From: Chloroflexota bacterium | Lineage (GTDB): Bacteria; Chloroflexota; UBA5177; JANWHV01 | DNA length: 16,774 nucleotides | Direction: 5' to 3' | Assembly (NCBI GenBank): GCA_028287725.1 | Contig: JAQBPC010000305.1 | Location: 1-16,774 of the forward strand | Shown: positions 1 through 8,248 of the stretch, piece after piece | Numbering within the stretch: the first letter of the stretch is position 1 | How the letters are laid out: every line of letters begins with the position of its first letter | Made by a program: the position numbers and the translations under genes | Notes under the pieces: generated by a model | The model's database searches: none | Told to the model about the DNA's origin: nothing | The model's input: only the letters and a program-made list of their open reading frames with translations

Positions 1-1257
1 CGGAATGATAGGTGCGACAGGACTAATTGAGAACGCGGGCGCCGCATCGCCGGCACCTCCGCTGGCGCCAATGCGCGCAGAGGCTGTACCTGAGTGCGCA
101 TGCTCAGTGTCAACCGCAAACTGCGCCTGAGATTGATGGTAGACTAACCACTCAGCAGGCAGCCGGCCGTTGCTGGTCTGGAAGCTTTTCTCAAAGCCGT
201 TATTGAATGAAAGATCGATCGGGCTCCCGCCAAACAAGGCACGCTGCGAGGCGGCGGCCGGTTTGGCTGTGCCGTCGAGATGAAAGAGACCATAGTCATA
301 GTCGGCCGGCCCAGATACAGCGCCAGCCGGAATAGCCCCCGGTGCAAAGTCGTATAAAATCCACGGTGCGGCTGGTGGCAGACCCAGCAATTGCGTGGCG
401 TATTCGACGGTCCGGTAATACTGATCTTGATATTCCTCAAGCGCGGCGGTAACGGCTGACAGCCCCTGGATCTGATTGCAGGTGCACGTCGAAATGCCCG
501 TCTCGCCTACATACAGCGGAACAGGAGCAACAATTTGCACTGCTCGCCTGAACGTGGCGTAGGCGAGTGGAGCCGGCGAGTAGTAGTGCAGTGTATAGAA
601 ATCGGGTGGGGTTGCCCGAACCGCTTCTACCAGAAACTGCATGCCTCCTATACTCTTTTGCCCTGACACCGACACCGTCACGGGAATACCGCCAGCAACC
701 TGGCGCACATAAGGGATCATCCGACGTGTCCAAGCCATTGCCTGGGGGTCAGTCGGATCAATTTCGTTTTGCAACTCTACGAAGGCGATGCTGTGTTGAG
801 CAGCATGCGGAGCCAGCACAGCATGCGTCCAGTGCTGGCTGCCGGCGATGTCGCCATAGTCGTGCCACCAGTCAAACAAGGTGAGTTGCACGCGCAATCC
901 GTGTCTTCCTGCTATTGTCAGCAGAGCCGCAAGTTGGTTGAGCATGATGGGCTGCGGATGCGGATAGCCGAACGTATAGGCCGGAACTGTGATCCGGACG
1001 GTATCGCCGTGTAGGGCACGGATGCGCTGAAAGTCCGCATCGATTGTGCCGGGATTCCAATTGGTCCACATATCTGACCAACCGTTTTGGGCAGGATAAT
1101 AGTTCATCAGCTTGAGGCCGCTTAAACGTGTTGCTATACCGGACGTCGTGGACACTGGCATTGTTGGAGCCGAGACTGACAGCGTTGAGAGAACAAAGCA
1201 CAGCACCATCAAGGCTCGCCCGCGCAATAGGGCCACCACTAATCCAACGCCTTGCAC
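1..1257 (-). CDS. Secreted clan GH-A glycoside hydrolase with C-terminal carbohydrate-binding-like domain (partial, C-terminus beyond window)
   Basis: An uninterrupted minus-strand frame of 419 codons runs from a GTG at 1257 to the left edge without a stop, so the C-terminus is missing. The GTG follows an in-frame TGA two codons upstream and has a GGAG ribosome site at 1264-1267, 6 nt away. Residues 1-30 look like a signal peptide: a basic RGR, a hydrophobic core, then VSA before a Pro/Ser/Thr-rich linker. The body resembles a TIM-barrel glycosidase of clan GH-A: QNE at 163-165 (candidate acid/base E165), HYY at 224-226, and VGETG with candidate nucleophile E252. From about residue 350 a pattern starting NNGFE and ending HSGTASARI resembles a jelly-roll carbohydrate-binding domain. 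It probably cleaves an extracellular polysaccharide, perhaps the glycan made by the upstream genes. The exact GH family (GH5-like or GH39-like) is not resolved. ATG at 1209 is an alternative start that gives a shorter signal peptide. Confidence 0.8.
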   Translation of the reverse strand, partial: MQGVGLVVALLRGRALMVLCFVLSTLSVSAPTMPVSTTSGIATRLSGLKLMNYYPAQNGWSDMWTNWNPGTIDADFQRIRALHGDTVRITVPAYTFGYPHPQPIMLNQLAALLTIAGRHGLRVQLTLFDWWHDYGDIAGSQHWTHAVLAPHAAQHSIAFVELQNEIDPTDPQAMAWTRRMIPYVRQVAGGIPVTVSVSGQKSIGGMQFLVEAVRATPPDFYTLHYYSPAPLAYATFRRAVQIVAPVPLYVGETGISTCTCNQIQGLSAVTAALEEYQDQYYRTVEYATQLLGLPPAAPWILYDFAPGAIPAGAVSGPADYDYGLFHLDGTAKPAAASQRALFGGSPIDLSFNNGFEKSFQTSNGRLPAEWLVYHQSQAQFAVDTEHAHSGTASARIGASGGAGDAAPAFSISPVAPIIP

Positions 1258-1263
1258 GCTTCA

Positions 1264-1267
1264 CTCC
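1264..1267 (-). promoter_or_regulatory. Ribosome binding site for the GTG-started glycosidase
   Basis: GGAG on the minus strand lies 6 nt before the GTG at 1257. It is the reason for choosing this non-ATG start over the internal ATG at 1209. Confidence 0.5.
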
Positions 1268-1349
1268 AGCGACTGCGCCTTCTAAGCCGTCGCACTCTCG
1301 CGCTGCGTACGCGCCAGGCAAGCGTCTTGGTATGAAATCCTGTCATGAT

Positions 1350-4300
1350 CTAGCCAGCCTCTACTTCGGCCCCATGAACGGTTTCCAGTCTGCAAGTTGA
1401 GGCTTGGCTCGACCGTTGCGCTCGGTCGAGGATCTCCTGGATTGCTTTGGCCAGGACGTCGGCATGTTCCTTGATCGCCGAGAGGTGGGTGCCGGGCACG
1501 ACGGTGGACTCGGTCACCTGGGCAAGGCGCGCCCAGCCCCGCGTGGGATCGCGCTGCCGAGTTGCGGCTACATCGCTAGCCCAGAAGAGGGCAAGTGTTC
1601 CAGGGTACCGCCGGGGGGTATAGCCGGCTGCCGTCCACGTGTAGACGCCTACGACGTCTCCCTCGCGGAGAGCCGCGGCTGTGGCAGCGGCGTCGCGGCC
1701 ATACCGCGCCTGTCGGCTTTCGTCCCGACCCGAGTGGCCCAGCCTCCTGGTCCTGCTCCACGCGTGCCGGACAGTTGCCCGGATCCGCGCCGCGGGCGTG
1801 AGCCGTTGGAAGTCATTGACGCGTGCGCTGTAGCTGCGCAGGCGCAGGTAGAGGACCAGTTGGTCATCCCAGCCACACCCGCTCAGCCTGCCGTACCAGC
1901 CCAGCAGACGACGGACGAGCTTGACGCGCGCCCGCGAGAACGTGGTGTCGATCATCACCACCAGGTCGACGGCCTGCTCGCTGGTGCGCAGCTGCTGGGC
2001 CATCTCGTAGGCCACGAGCCCGCCGTTGCAGAAGCCTCCCAGGGTGTACGGGCCCTCGGGCTGCACGGCGCGGATAGCCGCCACGTAGTCCGAGGCCATC
2101 GCCTCGACGGTCCGCGGTATGGGTCTACCACCCACACTGTGCGGCTGGAGGACGTAGAAGGGGCGCTCCATTCCCAGGTGCAGGGCTAGTTTGGTGGTAT
2201 AGAAGCCGCCCCCTTCCATATCACCATGGGCAAAGAAGAACGGTCGCCCAGTGCCGCCGGCCTGAAGCTGCACGAGCAAGGATTCCGGCTCCGCGCTGTC
2301 GGGCTGTGCCATAGCGGCCGCCAAGCGCTCGATTGTGGCGCCGGCGAACAAGGTGGAGAGCGGCAGTTGCTCCCCGCAGGTCTCTCTGATGCGGAGCATC
2401 AGGCGGGCGGCCAGCAGCGAGTGGCCGCCCAGGTCGAAGAAGTTGTCCTTGATCCCGATCGGGCGGGCGTCCAGCAGCTCTTCCCAGATCGCCACCAGCT
2501 GGCGGTGCAGCGCCAGTTCCGGCGCGACGTAGGCCACCGCTTGGCTACGCTCGCCTGCGCCGGGCAGGGGCAGCGCCTGGCGGTCCACCTTCCCGTTTGG
2601 CGTCAGGGGCACGGCGTCTAGCCAGACGAAGGCGGAGGGGACCATGTAGGGCGGGAGCGCCGTCTGCAACGCGGCGCGAAGTGCATCCGCGCCGGCGGGC
2701 GCCCCCTGCGGGACCAGGTAGGCCACCAGCCGCTGGTCGCCCGGCCGGTCCTCGCGCAGCACGACCACCGCATCGGCCACGCCCGGCTCGCGACGCAGCA
2801 GCACCTCGATCTCGCCCGGCTCGATGCGGAAGCCGCGCAGCTTGACCTGCTGGTCGATGCGCCCCAGGAACTCAAGGTTCCCGTCCGCCAGGTAGCGCAC
2901 CAGGTCGCCGGAGCGGTAGAGCCGTGCCCCAGGGCGACCGCTGAAGGGGTCGGCGACAAACTTCTCTGCCGTGAGCTCGGGCCGGTTGAGGTAGCCGCGC
3001 GCCACTCCAGCACCCCCAATGTACAGCTCGCCCGGTACGCCAATCGGCACCGGCCGCAGGTACCGGTCGAGAATGTACACCTGGGAATTGGCGATGGGGC
3101 GACCGATCGGGAGCGGCTCGCCGCTCTCGCCGAGTTGCGCGGGGATGGGGTAGCAGCAGGTAAAGGTCGTACCCTCCGTCGGGCCGTACCCGTTGATAAT
3201 CTGACATCCGGGAAGCTCGCGCAGCGCCTTCCGCACGTGGGCGGGCGAGACAACGTCGCCGCCGGTCAGCAGATAGCGGAGCGGCTTGAGCGCAGCGAGA
3301 CTCTCATCGACCATCGCATTAAACAGCCCGGAGGTAAGCCAGAGCGTGGTCACCTGGTGCCGCGCAATCACCTGCCCTATCTCGCACGGGGAGAGTGTGC
3401 CGGGAGGGGCGACGGCGAGCCGTGCCCCATTCAACAGACAGCCCCACAGCTCAAAGGTGGCTGCGTCGAACGAGATCGGGGCGAGCTGCAGAAACACGGC
3501 ATCCGGCGTCAGCGGGACGTAATCAGCCCCTTGCACCAGCCGCACCACGTTTCGATGAGTGACGGCGATGCCCTTGGGCGTGCCGGTAGAGCCGGAGGTA
3601 TACATGACGTAGGCCAGGCTACCGGCGGACGCTTCGCTCTCCAGGCTATCTGCGCGCTGCTGGCGGATTGCGCCCCAATCGCGGTCCAGGCAGACCACCG
3701 GGATGCCGTGGCGAGGCACCGCACCGAGCAGGTGCTCCTGGGTGAGGAGCAACAAGGCTTGCGCGTCGTCCAGCATGAAGGCCAGCCGCGCGCTGGGATA
3801 CTGCGGGTCCAGGGGCAGGTAGGCGCCGCCAGCCTTGAGGATGCCCAGCAGCCCCACCACCATCTCCAGCGAGCGCTCGAGGCAGACGGCCACCAGCACC
3901 TCCGGCCCCACCCCCAGCGTCAACAGGTAGCGGGCAAGCTGGTTCGCACGCTGGTCCAGCTCCCGGTAGCTGAGCCACTGGTCCTCGAAGGCCACCGCCA
4001 CTGCATCCGGGGTGCGGGCGGCTTGGTCCTCGAACAGCTGATGCAGGCAGCGGTCCGCGGGGTATGATGTGGCGGTCGCGTTCCACTCAACGAGCAGTTG
4101 CTGGCGCTCGTCGGCGGAGAGCAGGGGCAGGCTGTCGATCCCTTGCTCCGGGTCGGTCACTATCGCCCCCAAGAGGGTGGTGAAGTGCCCCGCGAGGCGC
4201 TCAATGCGCGATTCATCGAAGAGATCGGTAGCGTACTCCAGCACGCCCGCCAGGCCGTCGGCGGTCTCCGTCAACTCGAGTGTGAGATCGAACTTCGCCG

Positions 4301-7300
4301 TGCAAGCCTGGACGTGTACCGGCTCGGCGGTCACGTTGGGCAGTGCCCACGCCGCTCCCAGGCTGGTTTGCAGCACGAACATGACCTGGAAAAGGGGATT
4401 GTAGGCCTGGCTGCGGGGCGGATTCAGCACTTCGACCAAGGCCTCGAACGGCAGGTCCTGGTGGTCAAAGTCCGCCAGAGTATGGTCTCGCACCTGCCCC
4501 AGCAAGGCACTGAAGCTGGGGTTGCCAGTCAGGTTGGCGCGCAGTACCAGGGTGTTGACAAAGAAGCCGACCACCCCTTCCAACTCGGCGCGGGATCGCC
4601 CAGCGACCGGAGTGCCTATGCAAGAGTCAGTTTGCCCGCTGTAGCGATAGAGCAAGACCTCAAACCCTGCCAGCAGGGTCATGAAGAGGGTCGTGCCGGC
4701 GTGCCGGCTGAGGAGCCGCAGCTGCTCGGTCAGGCCGCGTGGCAACTGGAACTGGTAGCTCCCGCCGCGGTAGGACTGGACCGGCGGGCGCGGGTGGTCG
4801 GTCGGCAATTCCAGCAACTCAGGTGCATCGGCCAGGCGCGCTCTCCAATAGTCCAGCAGCCGTTCGCGCGTGCCACCGGCTAGCAGGTTGGGCTGCCAGG
4901 AGGCATAGTCGGCGTACTGGATGGGCAGAGCCGGCAGCGCAGAGGGCTGACCCGTTACCTCGGCGGTGTACAAAGCGCTTAGCTCTCGCCCCAGAATGTC
5001 GTTCGACCAGCCATCGGTGACGATGTGGTGCAGCGTCAGCAGAAAGATGTGATCGCTTTCGCTAAGCTGGAACAGGCTGGCGCGCAGCAGCGGACCTGCC
5101 TCCAGGGCGAAGGGCAATCGAGCATCCTCGTGGACTAGTCGGAGTGCCGCGGCTAGCCGTGTGTCAGGGTCCAGCTCGCGCAGGTCCACGCGTTGCAGCG
5201 TGACCAAGGCCGGAGCCGCAATCTGCTGCACTACCTGCCCCACCTCTTGGAGGAAGGTAGTGCGCAGGCTCTCATGGCGCCTAACAAGCTCCTCCAGTGC
5301 GTGGGAAAGCGCTGTCGGGTCGAGTGGGCCAAGGAGCCGCCAGGCCAGGGAGACATTGTACAGCGCGCTGCCTGGAATCAGCTGGTCCAGGAACCTTAGC
5401 CGCTGCTGCGCGAAGGAGAGCGGCACCGGCACGTCGGCCGCCCGGCGCGGGATGGCCGGGCCCTGCCGGACGGGAGCCTGAGCGGCCCCGAGCTCCGGCG
5501 CCAGACCAGCTACGGTAGGCTGCTCGAACAGACGCCGCAGCGGGAGGTCGATGCCGACGGCATCGCGGATGCGGGCGATCACCTGCGTGGCGCGCAGCGA
5601 GTGGCCGCCGAGCGCGAAGAAGTCCTCGTGGATGCCCACGCGGTCTAGCCCGAGCACCTCGGCGAAGATGCGCGCGAGGATCTCCTCCGCCCGGGTGGAG
5701 GGCGGCACATAGCCCTCCCTGGTTTCGACTTGCGCCTGGTCGGGGTCCGGCAGGGCCCGCCGATCGGCCTTCCCGTTCGGGGTCCTTGGTATCGCATCCA
5801 GCATCACGAAGGCGCTCGGCACCATGTACGTGGGCAGTGACTGCTTGAGGAACTGGTGCAGGTCCGCGACCGTGGGTGCTGACCCGGGAGTGGGTACCAA
5901 GTAGGCGACCAGGCTCTGCTCGCCGCGTGCGTCCGCGCGGGCCAGCACCACGCTCTGACGGACAGCACTATGCCGGTTTAGCGCGCCTTCGACTTCGGCC
6001 GGCTCGATACGCACGCCGCGGATTTTGACCTGGTCGTCAATGCGACCCAGGACCTCGAGCATGCCGTCCGGCAGGTAGCGGCCGAGGTCGCCAGTGTAGA
6101 AAAGCAGATCCCGATCGTCGTCACGGAAGTGATTCTTGATGAACCCGTTCTTTGATTCGGCCGCGCCAGTGATGTAACCAAGTGTTCTGAATGGGGTACG
6201 AATGACTATTTCCCCAGGCTCTCCAACCCCACACAGCTGTTTTCCTTTGGAAAGTACGAGAGCCTGAGTCTGAGGCATCGGGAGACCAGCAGGCTGAACG
6301 CCTGGTATAGCATTTTGTGGTACGCGATACCAGAACTTCACCATTGTGGTCTCAGTAGGACCGTAGAGATTGACGATCTCGCATGAACCCTGCAATCTCG
6401 AGCGCCAGAGCTGCACCAGCGTATCGGGCAACGGCTCTCCGGCGAAGAACACATATCGAAGCGCGGGTAGCGACGTGCCGGATGGTACGTCAATCAGCCA
6501 GGCATGTGCGAGTGTTGGCACCGAATGCAGGACCGTGACTTTTTCTCTGGCCATCCAGGGCAAAATGTGTTGGCCGACCAGGGTTGAGATGGAATTTTCG
6601 GGAAGGCACAGGGTCGCGCCGCTGGTAAGAGGTAAGAAAACGTCGCGCAGGAGCATATCGAACGACAGGCCGGTAAGCTGTGCGATCCGATCGCCCGGCG
6701 CGATGCCGAAAGTCTGGCACTGCCAGGCCAGAAAGTGGCTCAATCCCTTGTGGCAGCCAAGCACGCCTTTAGGTACGCCAGTGGTACCAGAGGTATAGAA
6801 GAGGTAAGCTGCCTGGTCCGGCGAGATATCCGGCAGCGGAGGTTCGGAGCACAGTTCCCTGACTGGCGTCACAACTCCGCCCGTCTCGCTATCCACATCA
6901 ATCACACTGAGGTGCGAATGAGCCTCTGGCGATGCTGCATCGCTGCCAGAAGACCCGATACGCAGCAGCCACCCGGCATGGGCAATTTCTAGCATAAGCT
7001 TGCGACGCTGCTGTGGCAGCGTCTCGTCGATGGTGAGCATCACTCCGCCGCTCATCAATATGCCGAGCATGGCGGCAATGAGCCCAAAGCTCCGATCACC
7101 TGTGATCCCTACAACTTCACCTTGCTCAAGTCCTTGCCCGAGGAGTAGCCGCGCAAGCGACCGGGACGCATGGGCGAGGTCACTATAGGTCCAAACCCTG
7201 CCGCCCTGGCTGATCGCGTGTGCGACTGGCGTGCGTTCTGCCCACGCGACAAACTGTGTCGATACTGGGTCGAAGTGTGGTTCCGGCAGCGGCGCCCTGG

Positions 7301-8201
7301 CATCGGGTAGCTTCTGCCCGGCACTCGAGGTTACTAGCGAATATGACGCGATTGGGCTGGCCGGCGTGGCGGTAATCTGCTCGAGGAGGGCGAGATATTG
7401 TTTGAGGAACTCGGCCATCCGCTCTGGGGCAAAAAGTTGGGCATTGTATATCAACCGGCAGGTGATTCCCTCGTCTTGTTCGATGACATTCAGTGTCAGG
7501 TCGAACTTCGAGTTCGACGCACGTGCCGGTGTCTCGACGGTCAGCCCGGGCAATTCAATTGTGGCGTCCTCGGGGAAACTCATGTCAGACAGTACCTGAA
7601 ACAGGGGCATGGAGCTCAAATCTCGGTCTGGTCCTAGCAATCCCACCAATTGCTCGAAAGGCGCGGCCTGGTGTGTATACGCGCCTAAGGTTGTTTCGCG
7701 TACCCGGCGCAACAGACTTTGAAAGCTTGGGTTACCCGAGAGACTGCTACGTAGAGCCAGTACGTCGACAAAGGTGTCTAGCTCCGCCCGTGTGTGTGCG
7801 GTGGCGGGCACCCCCACCAAAATGTCGTCCTGCGCTGTATGACGGTGCAGCAGAATCTTGAATGCTGCCAACAGTGTCATGAACAACGTGGTGCCCTCAT
7901 GCTGGCTCAGTGTCTTGAGATCTACATGCACGTCCCTCGGCACAACCAGAGACTGCAGCGCGCCCCGGAAGGTCTGAACCGACGGGCGCGCATAGTCGGT
8001 GGGCAACTGCAGGAGAGGGTGAGTGCCCTCGAGGTGTTGCGGCAAGTAGGGAAGCGGCCGATCAGTAGGCACCTCTCCAGCCGGCGGTGCCGCAGCTGAA
8101 GGTTGCCCGCCGGAATGTTGTGCCTGTTCTAGTACGTGTCCTTGCGTGAATTCAAGCCAGCGAGAGGCAAATCCATCGGCATTGCCCGGCAGCTCCTTCA
8201 T
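1350..8201 (-). CDS. Two-module nonribosomal peptide synthetase: half C - A1 - PCP1 - C2 - A2 - PCP2 - TE
   Basis: A 2283-residue cytoplasmic NRPS. ATG 8201 is chosen because AGGAG lies 7 nt upstream; the TTG at 8252 overlaps the racemase stop. Residues 1-60 are unassigned. About 60-310 is only the second half of a condensation domain, lacking HHxxxDG. A1 (about 320-800) has YTSGTTG near 469, YGPTETT and NGKADR. PCP1 carries Ser868 in LGGHSL. C2 (about 930-1370) has an intact HHIVTDG at 1058-1064. A2 (about 1385-1900) has YTSGSTG at 1534-1540, GYGPTEGTT and NGKVDR. PCP2 carries Ser1928. The thioesterase (about 1955-2283) has GFCNGG with Cys2058, Asp2085 and His2239. Aligning by eye to the GrsA-Phe pocket gives A2 DAFWLGGTFK, a valine-type code, and A1 DMRHFALMVK, which I cannot assign. 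No epimerisation domain is present. The expected product is a dipeptide-like unit released by the thioesterase. The racemase lies 47 nt upstream and may supply a D-amino acid. Confidence 0.95.
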   Translation of the reverse strand: MKELPGNADGFASRWLEFTQGHVLEQAQHSGGQPSAAAPPAGEVPTDRPLPYLPQHLEGTHPLLQLPTDYARPSVQTFRGALQSLVVPRDVHVDLKTLSQHEGTTLFMTLLAAFKILLHRHTAQDDILVGVPATAHTRAELDTFVDVLALRSSLSGNPSFQSLLRRVRETTLGAYTHQAAPFEQLVGLLGPDRDLSSMPLFQVLSDMSFPEDATIELPGLTVETPARASNSKFDLTLNVIEQDEGITCRLIYNAQLFAPERMAEFLKQYLALLEQITATPASPIASYSLVTSSAGQKLPDARAPLPEPHFDPVSTQFVAWAERTPVAHAISQGGRVWTYSDLAHASRSLARLLLGQGLEQGEVVGITGDRSFGLIAAMLGILMSGGVMLTIDETLPQQRRKLMLEIAHAGWLLRIGSSGSDAASPEAHSHLSVIDVDSETGGVVTPVRELCSEPPLPDISPDQAAYLFYTSGTTGVPKGVLGCHKGLSHFLAWQCQTFGIAPGDRIAQLTGLSFDMLLRDVFLPLTSGATLCLPENSISTLVGQHILPWMAREKVTVLHSVPTLAHAWLIDVPSGTSLPALRYVFFAGEPLPDTLVQLWRSRLQGSCEIVNLYGPTETTMVKFWYRVPQNAIPGVQPAGLPMPQTQALVLSKGKQLCGVGEPGEIVIRTPFRTLGYITGAAESKNGFIKNHFRDDDRDLLFYTGDLGRYLPDGMLEVLGRIDDQVKIRGVRIEPAEVEGALNRHSAVRQSVVLARADARGEQSLVAYLVPTPGSAPTVADLHQFLKQSLPTYMVPSAFVMLDAIPRTPNGKADRRALPDPDQAQVETREGYVPPSTRAEEILARIFAEVLGLDRVGIHEDFFALGGHSLRATQVIARIRDAVGIDLPLRRLFEQPTVAGLAPELGAAQAPVRQGPAIPRRAADVPVPLSFAQQRLRFLDQLIPGSALYNVSLAWRLLGPLDPTALSHALEELVRRHESLRTTFLQEVGQVVQQIAAPALVTLQRVDLRELDPDTRLAAALRLVHEDARLPFALEAGPLLRASLFQLSESDHIFLLTLHHIVTDGWSNDILGRELSALYTAEVTGQPSALPALPIQYADYASWQPNLLAGGTRERLLDYWRARLADAPELLELPTDHPRPPVQSYRGGSYQFQLPRGLTEQLRLLSRHAGTTLFMTLLAGFEVLLYRYSGQTDSCIGTPVAGRSRAELEGVVGFFVNTLVLRANLTGNPSFSALLGQVRDHTLADFDHQDLPFEALVEVLNPPRSQAYNPLFQVMFVLQTSLGAAWALPNVTAEPVHVQACTAKFDLTLELTETADGLAGVLEYATDLFDESRIERLAGHFTTLLGAIVTDPEQGIDSLPLLSADERQQLLVEWNATATSYPADRCLHQLFEDQAARTPDAVAVAFEDQWLSYRELDQRANQLARYLLTLGVGPEVLVAVCLERSLEMVVGLLGILKAGGAYLPLDPQYPSARLAFMLDDAQALLLLTQEHLLGAVPRHGIPVVCLDRDWGAIRQQRADSLESEASAGSLAYVMYTSGSTGTPKGIAVTHRNVVRLVQGADYVPLTPDAVFLQLAPISFDAATFELWGCLLNGARLAVAPPGTLSPCEIGQVIARHQVTTLWLTSGLFNAMVDESLAALKPLRYLLTGGDVVSPAHVRKALRELPGCQIINGYGPTEGTTFTCCYPIPAQLGESGEPLPIGRPIANSQVYILDRYLRPVPIGVPGELYIGGAGVARGYLNRPELTAEKFVADPFSGRPGARLYRSGDLVRYLADGNLEFLGRIDQQVKLRGFRIEPGEIEVLLRREPGVADAVVVLREDRPGDQRLVAYLVPQGAPAGADALRAALQTALPPYMVPSAFVWLDAVPLTPNGKVDRQALPLPGAGERSQAVAYVAPELALHRQLVAIWEELLDARPIGIKDNFFDLGGHSLLAARLMLRIRETCGEQLPLSTLFAGATIERLAAAMAQPDSAEPESLLVQLQAGGTGRPFFFAHGDMEGGGFYTTKLALHLGMERPFYVLQPHSVGGRPIPRTVEAMASDYVAAIRAVQPEGPYTLGGFCNGGLVAYEMAQQLRTSEQAVDLVVMIDTTFSRARVKLVRRLLGWYGRLSGCGWDDQLVLYLRLRSYSARVNDFQRLTPAARIRATVRHAWSRTRRLGHSGRDESRQARYGRDAAATAAALREGDVVGVYTWTAAGYTPRRYPGTLALFWASDVAATRQRDPTRGWARLAQVTESTVVPGTHLSAIKEHADVLAKAIQEILDRAQRSSQASTCRLETVHGAEVEAG
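1440..6110. other. High-GC block inside the NRPS gene
   Basis: Hand counts on 60-base lines give about 75% GC at 1741-1800, 80% at 2701-2760, 72% at 5581-5640 and 65% at 5761-5820. The four lines 6121-6360 total about 51%. The change falls inside A1, close to the motif YTGDLGRYLPDG, while the reading frame stays open. The block holds the end of A1, PCP1, C2, A2, PCP2 and TE. The edges are approximate because only selected lines were counted. Confidence 0.65.
7270..8025 (-). other. Truncated condensation-domain remnant at the NRPS N-terminus
   Basis: Approximate extent. This stretch encodes LLQLPTDYARP, TLFMTLLAAFKILLHR, ILVGVPA and PLFQVLSDMSF, which match the part of a C domain that follows the catalytic histidine motif. 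The first half, with the SxAQ and HHxxxDG motifs, is absent. The usual GFFVNTLVLR segment, intact in C2 of the same protein, reads DTFVDVLALR here, suggesting loss of constraint. It cannot catalyse condensation as seen, so A1 probably acts as the loading module unless a separate protein supplies the missing half. Confidence 0.8.
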
Positions 8202-8208
8202 GTGCTTT

Positions 8209-8213
8209 CTCCT
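8209..8213 (-). promoter_or_regulatory. Ribosome binding site fixing the NRPS start
   Basis: AGGAG on the minus strand lies 7 nt before ATG 8201. It favours this start over the in-frame TTG at 8252, which would add 17 Arg-rich residues and overlap the upstream stop codon. Confidence 0.7.
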
Positions 8214-8248
8214 GCCAGTTGGAAATACGCCACACTGTAGACGCCGTC

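Noticed and set aside
872..1321. Minus-strand ORF of 149 codons
   Set aside because: It is out of frame with the glycosidase, which covers the same bases with a signal peptide and catalytic motifs. The product is low-quality.
1240..1346. Short minus-strand ORF from ATG 1346 with an Arg-rich product
   Set aside because: It overlaps the glycosidase start in another frame, lacks a clear ribosome site, and ends after 35 codons.
1404..2189. Plus-strand ORF of 261 codons
   Set aside because: It lies antisense to the thioesterase end of the NRPS in a very GC-rich region, where stop codons are rare. Its translation shows no recognisable domain.
3135..4067. Plus-strand ORF of 310 codons
   Set aside because: It is fully antisense to A2 of the NRPS. 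The Gln/Arg/Gly-rich translation is typical of a shadow frame in GC-rich DNA.
4098..4883. Plus-strand ORF of 261 codons
   Set aside because: It is antisense to the C2 domain, which has intact motifs on the other strand.
2400..5620. Direct repeat or duplication around the two GGHSL sites
   Set aside because: The similarity is explained by the two homologous A-PCP modules of the NRPS, not by a mobile element.
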